64,000 bases of DNA from NCBI GenBank assembly GCA_016584305.1, contig JACEEZ010010964.1, positions 197,525 to 261,524 on the forward strand, read 5' to 3'. Shown piece by piece: positions 11,090 through 22,299 of this stretch (the stretch's first letter is position 1; the number at the start of each line of letters is the position of its first letter). The notes beneath the pieces were generated by a model. That model made no database searches and was not told the origin of the DNA. It worked only from the letters and a program-made list of their open reading frames with translations. The DNA is from Chionoecetes opilio. Taxonomy: Eukaryota > Arthropoda > Malacostraca > Decapoda > Majidae. Both the position numbers and the translations under genes were made by a program.

Positions 11090-11600
11090 ATGACTTCCTC
11101 GTGAACAAGGAGACTTCACGTGAACATGCCGAGGTGAACATACAAGTGGGTGACGACGAGGATGTGGAGTTATGGGGCAGGATGTGGTCGTCGCCGTGAA
11201 ATCATTCACAGATTTGTTGAGTCGCGGGAGGCTGGTGTGTCCCTCCCAGTTGCTGTCTCTCTCACCAAGGACGTGTGCCACATATACAGGTGCTTTGGAA
11301 GGAGAAGGTGATGAAGTATACCCTGTTCGGCAGCAGCAAGCCCAAGGTGACCTTCCAGCAGGTCATTGACACCCTTGGGGAGGAAGACGACCCACGTTGC
11401 GCTGTGCCAACAACCAGAGTTTTCTCGAGAAGGTGTACTTCTCAATTGCGGGTGCCCTGTTCAATGCCTTCACATTAATTACACCATAGAAAATAATAGT
11501 GAAGTGAATGCCAAGCGTAAAAAAAACAGTGCAAGTGTCTCGCAACCAGAACACAGACAAGAAGAAAAAGCTGACTGGTTGCAATTCGTATAAAACTAAA
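11090..11600 (+). pseudogene. P-like transposase C-terminal remnant
   Basis: Sits inside the 10795-12326 element. One frame reads KSFTDLLSRGRLVCPSQLL (about 11200-11260), a pattern I associate with the C-terminal region of P/THAP-type transposases and their domesticated relatives; the neighbouring frame continues with a helical, charged stretch (KYTLFGSSKPKVTFQQVIDT). Catalytic residues are not visible. Identification is by recall and moderate. Confidence 0.45.
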
Positions 11601-11986
11601 AAGTTGAAGGCTGAGTGTTTTGTATTTATTGTTCATTAGTTGTAGCTCACACTCAGGGTGAGGCGACTTATGTTGTGGAAAATGTGCGTTTGGGGGAAGT
11701 TATAATCTCTGAAAGCTTGAATGGGAGAGTGAAAGGCTGTGTGACCCATTTCACTGGGTGATCTTTACTACTTCTACTGTTTGTTCTCTCTTTCCCTGAG
11801 CCTCTACCCTGCCCACCCTTGTAAACACAGAGACGGGTTTTTAAAATGATAATGATGAGGTGTAGCCTGGTATAGTTAGTTTATTGTTTGTTAGTGTGTA
11901 GCCTAGTTCATTAAATAGTTTGTTTATTATGTAGTGTGTTGCCTGCCATAGTGAATTTATTGTTTGTCAGTTTGTGTGTGTGTGGA

Positions 11987-12012
11987 CTATATATATATAT
12001 ATAATATATATA

Positions 12013-12070
<58 letters not shown>

Positions 12071-12126
12071 TATATTATTATATATATTATATATATTATA
12101 TTTATATTTATATTTATATATATATT
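11987..12126. repeat. (TA)n microsatellite
   Basis: About 140 bp of TA with ATTATA interruptions, inside the P-like element. Confidence 0.9.
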
Positions 12127-13090
12127 GCACTTGACAAATAAATTATGTTTGTTTTTGTTTGAAATTGAATCCTATCTATTATGAATTGAAAACCTACGAA
12201 AATTCGCGTCGATATCCTTCCTGGTTACTGAGTGAACAGTAAGGTTGAAAACAGGCGCTTCGACTTTGGGGCCATTATGCAACAGGCCGATATTCCGTGC
12301 GCAGTCCAGATTTACAGTGGTCTATGGTAGGGAGATAGTTGAATTATTACAACTACCCATAATTAATAAAGTGAACTTAGCCATTTCAGGTTTTCTTGCC
12401 AATAAAGAGGCTCAAAACTTTGACATAGTTCAACCCCTAGTCCAATTAGGAAGATATAAATGTAGGGTAGCTGCTGTAGCAATTAATAATATTGGTATTA
12501 GTTTAACTGTTAATGAACTAAAAGACAGCTAAAATGCTGAGGGATAATGGTGTTAAACTAGTTAGTAATACCTTCGAGGACGTTGATGGTCCCTTCCAAT
12601 TAATATAGGCGCTGATTATTTTGGGCGTTACCTAAGGAAGGTTACCTAAGGAAAAGACATAACATCTCAATGTTCATCAGTGCTGGTGGTAAGGTAATAA
12701 TGGGACCCATCCCACATAATCACCAAGCCGAACAAGAGGAGAGTATTCCTAGTCATGCACAACCCCTATTAATTACCAGAATTGGAACCACTTTCTTGCC
12801 CACACCAATTAGTGAGGTATTAGAGGAAAGTGTTATTCCAGTTCATAATAAATATATTGCCACTAATGAAAATCCTAAAATATAGTTTTTCGAGGAAAAA
12901 ATACCCCCAAAATTTAAAAACAGGATTTTGGTTTTAAAGTCCTACCGGCTGAAAAAAGTGTAATAATGCCAAAAAAAGGTTTCCACTCAGCCAGACCATC
13001 TAAAGATATAATAGGGAACCTGAATTGATTCCAGATCCTGTGGTAGACATAAAAGGGTTTTCCCCTTTTTGAGCAAATATTTAAGCTATA

Positions 13091-14640
13091 AATTAGTCTT
13101 AAATTCATAAAAAGGGGTAGCTTGATCCTTTGAAGTTTTGGGTCAGAAAAAATACGAAGCAGGAATTTTCCCCGGGAAAATCAGCTCTTGGGCCCCAGCC
13201 GCCCCCATAGGAAAAAAAATTTTCCAAATTTTTAAGTCTGTACCAAATATAGGCATAATTGGGTCGAGGAAAAAATTTGAAAGCTGATCTTCCAAAAACC
13301 CCCCTGCCTCCCCAAAAATTTCCCAAATGCCCAAACTTATAAAAAGTTTGGTGGGAAAAATATTTTAGGAATCGTTAATGGCGGAATGGCTAAAAATTAC
13401 CGTATCGGACCAATTTTTATAAACATGGTAGAAGGCAGTCAAAAAACCTCAAAAACTGATTAACATAATAGGGTTGAAGATAGACTAGTCGCCTATCTAG
13501 GTCCCCCTGAACTTTCCCGCTGATAGAAAGCTCCTAAAAACCCTTTGAGTCAAATTATGACTATACTGGGATTTATAATAATGGAGAGAATTCCCCCAAA
13601 AATATATGTCGCATATTCACTTGTATTTATCGGACTATTAAATTTGAAATTAAATCAAAAACCAAAATCCAAAACCACTATACAAATGTTCCCGGGGTAT
13701 TGGCCTGGGGGGATGTCATTGAAGGGAATTTAGTTTTTTGCCGGCCCCAGTTGTGGAAATTTTCCCAACCAAAAAAGTCAAATTTGGGAAGAGGTGGTTT
13801 TTTTTTTTCCCCCCCCCCCTTTATGAGGAGGATTGCCTCTCATAGGGGGGTGTGGGATTTTCTATATAAAATTGTTACGAGGGCCCTTTTTCTGGGGGAC
13901 TGGGGACAAGGCAAGGGCCCCTTTGCCTTCCTTGGGGGGTCGTGGTGGGGGGTCCGAAGAGGGCGGGGCGAGTCTTCCCCAAACGCCTCGCGAATGGGGG
14001 GTTAGGGGGAAGGTGGGGGGCAAGAGGGGGGTTAAAAAAGTAGCCCCGTCGGGGGGGGACAGGACTCCCCCCCCCACAGGATTACGAAAATCGCCCGAAA
14101 AAACCCGCCCCTGGAAAAACCCGCTTTCCCCCCCCTGTGTTTTGGAAGGGGGACGAGATCCCTGGAGGTCAAAGGGGGCCTTGTGGCTCGGGGCGGGGAC
14201 TGCCCGGGCAGGGGCAGGCTCAAAGGCGGGGCCCTTTTAGGATTTTTTGGGGGACGGGCACCCGGAGTGTTTGTGATCGCGGTTAACAGTGTTTAGGGGA
14301 GGGAGCGCCTGTGTTTTTGTTGGGGGGTATGCATAAAAACATAATAGGGGGGAAGACTTTGTTTTGGTGCGTGCCTTTTGATACACGGGGTCCGGCAAGG
14401 GGGGCGCCCCCGTGTGAGAGACAGTGATCCGCCAAGGGGGGGGGAATGGATTTGGCCCGCGTGCCTTGTGCATGCGTGCCTGTACATGGGTGGTAGTTGG
14501 GAAAAAAAGCCGTGAAGCAGTTCAAGCTTCCCCCTTTAGTCCCTTTGTTCCCCCCATGCCCCGAGCCGTTTTGTGTGTGAAAGTTGAGAGGGGGGATTGC
14601 CCCCCCCCTCCTTCTTAAAATTTAATAAAACCCTTATAAC
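13091..14640. other. Low-quality, homopolymer-rich block
   Basis: Long G or C runs dominate after about 13700, and open frames on both strands consist of Gly/Pro/Arg repeats. No family is recognised with confidence; a weak integrase-like stretch near 13480-13680 could belong to the BEL/Pao element. It looks like uncorrected long-read sequence. Confidence 0.4.
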
Positions 14641-14875
14641 TCGGGGACGATAGGGGGGTCTGGCCTTGCCGACTTATTTAATATGCCGAGTTTTGCAAAA
14701 GCCCTCCATATGGGTAAAAAAAAAAAAAAAAAAAAAAAAATGTAAAAACAGTACTGTACACTACCTCCCGAGTTTCGCGCTTGCTTTCTTCTGGAGGCAT
14801 AGCGCAAAACTGGGGTATCGTGAAACTCTGGTATAAAAACACTGAAAAAAATGCTTATTTAGCCCGGTTTTTTTT
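14641..14875. repeat. Tigger-type MITE fragments
   Basis: Contains CTTATAACTCGGGG...TGCCGAG and, after an A-run, CGAGTTTCGCGC and GTGAAACTCTGGTATAAAAA, motifs shared with the element at 18976-20202. Ends are not clean. Confidence 0.4.
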
Positions 14876-14899
14876 TTGTGTGGTGTGTGTGTGTGGGGG

Positions 14900-14943
<44 letters not shown>

Positions 14944-14967
14944 TTTGTGTTGTGGGGTTGTGGGGGT

Positions 14968-15010
<43 letters not shown>

Positions 15011-15057
15011 TGTTTTGTGTTTTGTGGTGTGTGTGTGTGGTGTGTGTGTGTGTCTAT
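14876..15057 (+). repeat. (GT)n microsatellite
   Basis: About 180 bp of GT/GGTGT. Long open frames on both strands (Val-Cys or His-Thr repeats) are artefacts. Confidence 0.95.
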
Positions 15058-15112
15058 AGCGCCGTTAGGCACGACCTCCAGGGGTGGTGGTAGGCCCTGA
15101 GGGTTTAACTTG
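15053..15112 (-). repeat. tRNA-SINE family S, 3'-end fragment
   Basis: GGCGC...TAGGCACGACCTCCAGG matches, in reverse complement, the 3' end of the SINE copies at 18451 and 19658 (CCTGGAGGTCACTGCC). Confidence 0.6.
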
Positions 15113-15126
15113 AGGCCTGTGTACCT

Positions 15127-17848
15127 ACTAGTCGGCAGCTTAGTGAAATGATGGGGACATGCCGGATAAAAGCACCAAAATTTTTTCAGGCACTCTACAG
15201 GCTCTAGCTATGATTTTGAGAGGGAGACAAATGATCCCATCACTCAGAGGCTATAAGGAACGCTTCTTTATTATTTTGACATTTCCGCATGTGGAAATTA
15301 GGGTAAATGGGTTTTTAAAAGAATAGTCATAAGGAAAATGTTTATTGGATGCAAGTTATCTTATTATTATATTTAATAACTCCAGAACAAAATATTCCCA
15401 ATATGGCTGTCAAAAAAACATAAATTCAATATTTATTCGACTTTAAACTCCCTGCGGACATCGCGATAATGCCATGGTAGTTATTAGCAGAACACGAATT
15501 AAAACATACTCCTTGCAATTCAAAAATGACAGTGGTTAATCTACTGACGGTGCATTATGAAAAATAAGTATTCATTAGCTCATTATACAACAATCATGTT
15601 CTTCCTGTACAGCTGCAGGAATGCCATGTCTTTGTAAGCACCAGTATCACAATGCAGGTATGATTCATAATTGTAATTATGTGTCTACTTCTCACTTTTT
15701 GCAGTGCACAGTTCGGTGCATTTCCAGCTGGCTTTCTTGCATGAACATCTCCCGCCACAACCTGCAGCACTTTTGCAGGCAAACTTCACAAGTTCACTTA
15801 CGCCTTTGCTGCCGCAGGCTGCGAGCTCCAGACAGGAACCCAGGACTTTGTTTCTGCATCCAGTGTCCAACCGCAGCCTTCAGCAGTTGGTGTCTGTTGT
15901 TGGGCCTGGTGAAAGGTTGTCCAGATGCCAGCCTGGTACACTGCACGCTTGGTGTGCTGCAGCAGGGCCTTTTTGAGTTGGGGGAATGTTCTCCATCGTT
16001 CTGTTTTTCTGGCAGAACAGTTCCTTTCTTGCTTCATTCACCGACACCAGAGGGCTGGTTTGTCATATTAACGACTGTGAAAAACGTTCCAGCATCTGGA
16101 AACTCCTGGCAATCCACGGTGATTTGTGCATGTGGAGTTTATCGATGAAGTTGAAGGCATCTGTGACTTCGGTATAGGAAACCCCATGCTTCCCAAACCG
16201 ACTTTTTCCTTTCCAAAGAAAGAAGAAGTCGTATCACACCCTGTGAAGCTGGGGAAAACACTGGTAGTCTGGGACTTCTCTTGCCCAGAGTACTACAGAT
16301 GGCATGATGTGTAGGAAAAGGAAGTTCTTGCCACTGCCGAAGGCGACCCAGATGTCAGCCGAGATACTTGCTGGCTAGAAAGTGATACTTCCGAGAGGAT
16401 GAAAGAACGCCCAGTATCCACGGTGCGTACCAAGCATGTGGTGCATCCACTCTCTAGGGCATCTTGTAGATGGACCAAAAATTCTTGTGTCTGCCTCTTC
16501 GTGGTCACATGGCGGCAAACGAAGTGGTCAAATGCCACTGCAGACTACAGAGGCTCCAGATGTTGCAAAAGACCTGCTTTCCGTCTGGGAAGGTAGTGGA
16601 TACAATCTTTTCTGATAGGAAAATGGAAGAGTTCTACCTTGTTTGTGGGGTCACGCAGGAAATCGGGCCAATTGCCTGGGACCTTGGTCTGGCCTGCCCC
16701 CTTCCTTCGTACACCTTTCCCCCGTTTCTCTCTGGTTGATTCTTTGATAATGTTGTCCAGGGACCTTTTCCCATAACCACATCTACTCTCATAGAGGTTT
16801 CCAGTTGCCTCATGATGTGGGGAACAAACCCCTCCACTGGCATAATCGTCAATGTAGTGATGCCAGTTACTGGGAGGAGGTGTTACCACAGCAGCACCAT
16901 CGAGCACTCTAACATCAAATGAGCCAGAGGGTTCTTCTTGCGTTTCTGGGCCAGAATGTTGGTGAGATCGGACTTTTCCCTTGTCGCAGCTTCCCTCTTT
17001 TAGCCAAAGAAGGAGGTATGGGTGATTCTCATGCTTGAAGAAGTGTCCAGGTCCCCACACGGTGCTGTGTGACTATGTAGAGACGGGAAAAGAGGGCCAG
17101 TCATCCTCAGCATAGAATTTTCCGACTGCTTACTCTTCGTCTTTGGTGTTGGCGATCGAACAGGGGCCAAATTTTTTTTTCTTAATTTGGGGCATGGATG
17201 GAGTGGTTAGCATCTGTCAACCACTGACTTCTTGTATGTTCATACTGCTTCTTGCCAAAGGCTCTACTGTGCGGACTGTGTTGACAACAGATGGTCGATG
17301 ACATCCGGTGTCAAGTGCCAAAGGGGGTTTTGGGGTGTCATCCTTGAATGGGTTTACATCTCACTGATGACCGGATAAGGTCCACAGTTTGCTTCTGGAT
17401 AGTTTTTCTGGGTAGATAGACCCTCCTGTGATGGTATGGTCATCATTTGGGGGTTTGGCATACTGCTCCCCGAACTCTGCCAGGAGTCGCGCCTGCCCCC
17501 GGTTTCCCGCAACCATCCACTTTCTAATATATAAAATATTCTAATATATTAAAATTTTAAATTTTTTTATAATAAATCTAATATATTAAAATATATATAA
17601 ATATTCTAAAGAATATTTCTTTTGCCATAAAGGCGAATCTTTATTTCATCAAGATTTTTCTAAGTGAAAATTAGCCGTTATCACAAAAATGGTTCATAGA
17701 GGCTTCTGAGTAATGGATCGTTTGTCTCCCCTCTCAAAATCATAGCTAGGACCCTGTAGAATGCCTGAACAAAATTTTGGTGCTTTTATCCCGGGATGTC
17801 CCATCCTCTTGAAATCTGGTCCTTAGCGGCCGGACTATACCGTTATTT
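15127..17848 (-). mobile_element. 2.7-kb element with long inverted repeats carrying a PIN-like family gene
   Basis: Arms of at least 105 bp (15154-15260 and 17700-17805) align at roughly 85-90%: GGGACATSCCGGGATAAAAG, CACCAAAATTTT, CTAGCTATGATTTTGAGAG, GGAGACAAAYGATCC. A weaker extension (GTCGGCAGCTTAG / GTCCGGCCGCTAAG) pushes the ends outward to about 15127 and 17848. No target duplication is evident. Almost the whole interior is occupied by one decayed minus-strand gene. The combination of inverted repeats and this gene makes it a likely autonomous transposon type. Confidence 0.7.
15600..17120 (-). pseudogene. Decayed gene of a large uncharacterised family with PIN/FEN-like motifs
   Basis: Read on the minus strand in broken frames, in order: FFKHENHPYLLL (about 17030), SGSFDVRVLDGAAVV (about 16910), IKESTREKRGKGVRRK then GQTKVPGNWPDFLRDPTNK (16750-16650), a degenerate acidic region, HLQDALESGCTTCLVRTVDT (about 16470-16410), FTGCDTTS (about 16240), then LLQHTKRAVYQAGIWTT (about 15940), WVPVW and a Cys-rich tail GCGGRCSCKKASWKCTELC (about 15750). 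I recall many full-length relatives in cnidarians, fish and arthropods, annotated only as uncharacterised. In them the order EEADTR - VxTDxD - TGCDTT recalls the acidic residues of PIN/FEN-type nucleases; here the first acidic motif is lost. At least four frame breaks make this copy non-functional. Function is inferred only. Confidence 0.65.
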
Positions 17849-18450
17849 TACAAGCTTATAAGACTCATTTTCCCAAAAAAAAAAATCCTGAAAATGCCCC
17901 CAAGCCCCTGTCCACCCCGCAGTGAATGGGTTTCTGGGTGTTAGCCTAGGGTTTGTGACCGCCTCCCGGGGTGGTGGCTTCGGCACAAAATACGTAAAAG
18001 AAGAGGAGGGAGGAGAGGAGCTTGAGATTGAGCTTGAGTTGGGAGCACCCCGCGGATGTGTTTTGGTCTGAGTGAGTGAGCTTGAAACATATCTTGGCAG
18101 CTGATGGTTGTGTGACAGTGTATATGGGAATAACACTGTCAACAACGCCTTCCTCTCTCTTCCTGTCTCCTCCAGTACCTCCAGAAACCACAGTACCACA
18201 CACGTCCCTGGGTTTAATCACTTATAAAGGGGTATTTTGTGGTAAATAGTAAGGAACCCGGGGGGGGTGTACGGTAAGGTGCTACTTATTTTGATGGTGT
18301 TACCTATCTTATGTTTACACGGCTGCTCCTGTAGAGAAAAACACAAACAATGGAAAAAAAAAAAAGCCAAAACTACAAAGCTATACTAAGCTTATTATAA
18401 TACTATACTAAGCAGGAAGGAAGGAAGACGTGTCCCGTACGTCTCCTTAT
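17849..18450. other. Spacer, nothing recognised
   Basis: Mixed sequence with short GA-rich and A-rich stretches. Open frames on the minus strand show no family resemblance. Confidence 0.35.
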
Positions 18451-18885
18451 GGGGAGGGCTGGTAGCAAAAGTGGTTAGCGGTCAAGATATATGTCAAGCT
18501 TGAGCACGAGCTTGACAGACGACCCACAAAGGGATATAAGCAGAAAGGTTTACAAGAAGAAGAAGTCTCCGAGTGGCGTTCCCGGTGATCCGAGTTCGAT
18601 CCTTGATGAGGGCTGAAAAATCCACTTAAAATCTTTCTCTGCACTGTTGAGTAGCCTAAGAACACCCACACGCTGCCCCATTAACTCTACCTTCGATTGT
18701 GAGTGCATCAGAGGATACAGGGGGCAGCATGAGCCTCTAATCACAGGCGTCACTATAGAAATTCTGTCTGCGCCACCACGGGCGCCAAAAGGGCCAACCA
18801 TCACAGCCCTCAAGTTAACCTCCAGGGCCTACCATCCCACTCCTGGAGGTCACTGCCTAACGGCGCTGTAGGCACGAACACACAC

Positions 18886-18975
<90 letters not shown>
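18451..18975 (+). repeat. tRNA-derived SINE (family S), with 88-bp poly(A)
   Basis: tRNA-like head: A box TGGTAGCAAAAGTGGTTAGC and B box GAGTTCGATCC (18592-18602). A body shared with four other copies follows: CATTAACTCTACCTTCGA, AGCCTCTAATCACAGGCGTC, CACCACGGGCG, CTCCTGGAGGTCACTGCC. An extra segment of about 100 bp lies between the boxes compared with the copy at 19658. The pure A run of about 88 bases suggests recent retrotransposition. Confidence 0.85.
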
Positions 18976-18977
<2 letters not shown>

Positions 18978-20202
18978 CGCGAAACTCGGGGATGTAATGC
19001 GCGAAAGTCGGGATGGGAAGAATTTAGGACTCAGCGCGAAACTCGAGGATCGCGAAACTCGCATAGCCTGAAACTCGGGAGGGTATTGTAAAAGCATAAA
19101 ACAACACTTACCAGTGAACAGGTAGACAGCAGGCATGTAATCCAAGCAGAGGGGATAGGATATGTGATATTGTTTGCAATGTTTTGCATCGATGATTATT
19201 TTCTGCTCCTACCAAGCTGTGTGTTTTTGTCGCAGAAACCAATCCTTTTTCAATTGTGACAAAAAACGGAATTTGTATCCAAGACGGTGCTTTGGACGAC
19301 AAAAAACACGGCTCAGCCTACACGCTGGTACCTGACCGTTGCTTTACTTTTGTCACCTATTTTACGTGTTTTGGGATTTACATCATACAGTACTGTATTT
19401 CAAGATGTCAGCTCCATCACGCAATGGTGTCTCCAGCAGGAAGGAATTAAATTGGAGGAGCCTGAGCCTGCAGGAAAGGTCAAAAGGACAAAAACACGAC
19501 TATGCGACTGAGGATATGCCGAGTGTAAGCAAAGAGATGCGTTATAACTCGGCAATATGCCGTGATACATTTATTTTTTGCCGGCTTTCTGTATAGATGA
19601 TCACACAAGAGGTTGTGAGGGCATGATATGCCGAGTGAAACCAAGAGATGCAGTTTAGGGGAGGCGGTAGCAGAGTGGTTAGCGTCACCAGGTGGCGTTC
19701 CCGAAGACGCGAGTTCGATCCCGGTGAGACCCATAAATCCACTTAAAAATATTTCTGGCAGCTTTGAGTGGCCTAAGAACACCCACATGCCCTGTCCATT
19801 AACTCTACCTTTGACTGCGAGCGCATCGGAGGACACAGGAGGCGGCATGAGCCTCTAATCACAGGGTCACTATAAAAATCCTGCCTGCGCAACCACGGGC
19901 GAGAGCCAACCATCACAGCCCTCAAGTAAGCTCCAGGGCCTACCATCTGAACCCTGGAGGTCACTGCCCAGAGACGCTGTGTGGCATAGATGTAAAAAAA
20001 AAAAAATGGAAAAAAAAAAATGAAAAAAAAATATATAATAATTCTTTGCCGACTGTCTTTGCTAGGCATAGATGTAAAAAAAAAAAAAAAAAAAAAAAAA
20101 AATGAAAAAAAATACAAGTTATTAAATCTTTGCCGACTGTCTTTGCCTTGCCGAGTTACATAAAAATTCTGAGTTATACAATGCGAGTTATAAGGGTTTT
20201 AA
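18976..20202 (+). mobile_element. Tigger-type element (family T2), degenerate, hosting a SINE
   Basis: The right end (CCTTGCCGAGTTACATAAAA ... GCGAGTTATAAGGGTTTTA) is the inverted counterpart of the left end of the T2 copy at 35391. The left part has repeated GCGAAACTCGGG motifs and a block (GGCATGTAATCCAAGCAGAG, inverted) shared with 36860-36900. A short frame at 19400-19500 (MSAPSRNGVSSRK...SLSLQERSKG) resembles a Tigger-like transposase N-terminus (KRKSLSLQEKVK type). Borders are approximate. Confidence 0.55.
19658..20004 (+). repeat. tRNA-derived SINE (family S)
   Basis: The cleanest copy. A box GGTAGCAGAGTGGTTAGCG, B box GAGTTCGATCCC, then the shared body and CCCTGGAGGTCACTGCCCA before an A-rich tail. 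The tail and flank (GGCATAGATGTAAAAA ... TTGCCGACTGTCTTTG) occur twice in a row (about 19983-20060 and 20065-20145), a local duplication. Confidence 0.9.
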
Positions 20203-20923
20203 TGTAATTATAATGGTAATGGGTATTAATTAAGGTAATTTAAGTAAATGATAAGTGCTGGGATATTATAAATGAACATTCCCAGTGGTATTAACCATTT
20301 GCACCTTATAATTAGCCCCTTGGTTAAAGCGGCCGGGCCCATCGGCTGCCACCCATTAGATTCCAGCCACTGGATTTGTGTACATGGCTGGTTTGGTGGC
20401 GATCCCCACCCCCGCCCACGGAGATTCAGTTCACTCAGACCCTTTCCCCTTAGTACATTCTTACTAAATATATACGTGCATTAGTATTAGATTTACACTC
20501 CCGACCCTTACTTTTAATAACACCCTTTCACTGTGTTTCTCTGATTATAGCGAGAAGAATTGTACATTACGTTCATTTGTACGTATAAGTGTTAATCATA
20601 GGACGTGTTAATCGACACACTGATTAACCCTTTGCGTCGTGGGTAACTGGGCGTAAAAACCTGCCTGACCGCCCTAAACATAAAAACCGCCTCCAGCCCT
20701 TCACAGCCGCCGTTCACCCCGCCGGCCTGATCACGAGGACCACTTTGAATAACAAGACATTGCAGTATTGTAAGCCTACAACCCATTCAAACCCAACTAT
20801 CCACCCATAAGTATCTCAGTTAGTTGACTAGCTGGGGTATTGTGTCGGGTGAGATAGACAAATGGGGGTTTTCTATAGGTAAGATCTAAATAAATGTGTT
20901 TGTGACATAAAATTTCTACAACA
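20203..20923 (+). repeat. Second copy of the ~700-bp repeat, possible 3' LTR
   Basis: Same orientation as 7511-8214 and about 90% similar by eye. Here the ends could be TGTAATTATAATGG ... TTTCTACAACA, which fits TG...CA LTR termini. The TATA-like ACTAAATATATACG is conserved. Confidence 0.5.
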
Positions 20924-21104
20924 TATAATGTAATTTAACTTTGTTACCAATAGCCATTGACAGAGCCTGGTAACACTCCAACCCTGGAACATAACAAATC
21001 AATATCAGCCCATCATATCTGGACAAAATATGTATTTACCAGTTGTAATAAACTGGAAAGATCTATACTGTACTCATGGGGTCCCATCATCATATCTCAT
21101 TTGG

Positions 21105-22245
21105 TCAATCCAAAGACTACTCTATACTGGACTTGCTACTCGTGCCCCGCGCCCAACCCGCCCATGACCAGTGGAGGCCAGTTTTGTGATTCCTGACATT
21201 TTTTAACATCACCCCCATTTCCTTCCTATGGTTTATCAGTATAAATGATATACTGTTATCTCGTAAATGTTTGTTCTATAATATTATCAATAAAAACAGT
21301 AAAATACACTAAAGAAATGCCATTATAGAGAGTGAAGAAATATGCATGAACTAAATATTTACTTTAACTTTGCCATTTAATATTTTGCAAGAAAACATTT
21401 TAGATGAAACACATCATAGAAGCGGATTTTCATTGGCTTTCCATTGATATATTTAGTTTTCTGATAAATGAATTATCACCATGCATAAATTAGCGTTAAC
21501 TAAAAAAATAGCATCATCAATCGGATCGGCAAGTAAAAAGTGTTCCATGAATACAGTAGACTATGGTTTATGAGATAAATGAACACTGTTATCTTCGAAA
21601 ATTATTTGTTCTAAAAATATTTCAAAAAAAAACTGTAAAAACACAAAAAGAAAGCCATTTGAGATGAAAAAATTGCGACAAATATCCATAAACTCTTCGC
21701 CTTTAATATTTGCGTAAAGATTATTACGAAACATTAGAAGGGGAAATTTTTTTAGATTTCCTTTTGATATTTTTAGTTTTTGAAAAATAAATTGAACCAT
21801 GCCAAATTAGCTTTAAACTAAAAAAATGACAAAATAAATGGGGTTTTTCCCGTTGATGGGTTTTTATTTATTAACGTAATTTTAGGGTTTTTAATTCTTT
21901 ACATAAACAAAAATTTATAAATGGAAAGCTAAAAATTTTTCCGTTTTTTATTGTTTGTTTTTTAAAAATTTTTTCTCGCAAAATTTTAAAATGGCGAAGG
22001 TTTAAGTTCATGCATATACTTCACTCTCGCATAATGGCATTTTTTTTTGGGGTTTTTTACAGCTTTTTTTTTTGATATTTTTAGAACAAACATTTACGAA
22101 GATCGGTTTATCATTTATACTTTTAAAACCTAAAAAGGGGAAAAGGGAGTGATGTTCAAAAAGGTCAAGAACGCAAAACGGGCCTCCACGGAAAATCCCA
22201 AAATGAGTAGAAATCCATATCGTAGTCTTTGGTCAATCTTAAATT
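21105..22245. repeat. Foldback element, ~1.1 kb
   Basis: The left arm (AAAGACTACTCTATACTGG ... GTGGAGGCCAGTTTTGTG ... GTAAATGTTTGTTCTA) recurs inverted at the right (GTGGAGGCCCGTTTTGCG in reverse complement). A diverged direct copy of part of the left arm follows at about 21568-21835. No coding potential. Confidence 0.65.
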
Positions 22246-22299
22246 TTAAAAATCATGAAGCACTTGGCATTTACTATTTATTTCCAGATCAGATTCAAT

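Larger units (their letters stand above)
10795..12326 (+). mobile_element. P-element-like DNA transposon, 1.5 kb, with 7-bp target duplication
   Basis: Left end CATAGACCACTATATCTCTG and the reverse complement of the right end CATAGACCACTGTAAATCTG form terminal inverted repeats; a related block (GCGCCAGTGTTTGAA / GCGCCTGTTTTCAA) lies slightly further in. The target duplication GTAGGGA occurs at 10788-10794 and 12327-12333. Taking out the insert and one GTAGGGA brings the protease and the downstream pol frame back into register, which independently supports these borders. P elements usually duplicate 8 bp, so superfamily assignment relies on the decayed protein. Confidence 0.8.
10680..13090 (+). 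pseudogene. BEL/Pao protease and start of pol, interrupted and decayed
   Basis: Follows the zinc knuckles. The aspartic protease motif MFDSGAQRSFIS (DSG active site, about 10755-10790) is followed by the nested P-like element, then pol continues at 12334 with LLQLPIINKVNLAISGFL, PLVQLGRYKCRVAAVAINN and a GADYFG segment (about 12610) usual in BEL/Pao protease-RT linkers. Further fragments (SAGGKVIMGPI, about 12675; a region like PxRPSxx near 12990-13060) fit the beginning of the peptidase_A17/RT part. Several stops and frame changes are present. RT, RNase H and integrase domains are not recognisable downstream. Confidence 0.75.

Noticed and set aside
13091..14640. Proline/glycine-rich proteins on both strands
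   Set aside because: Driven by long G and C runs in poor-quality sequence; both strands are equally open.
14761..15100. Val-Cys and His-Thr repeat open frames on both strands
   Set aside because: Artefacts of the GT microsatellite.
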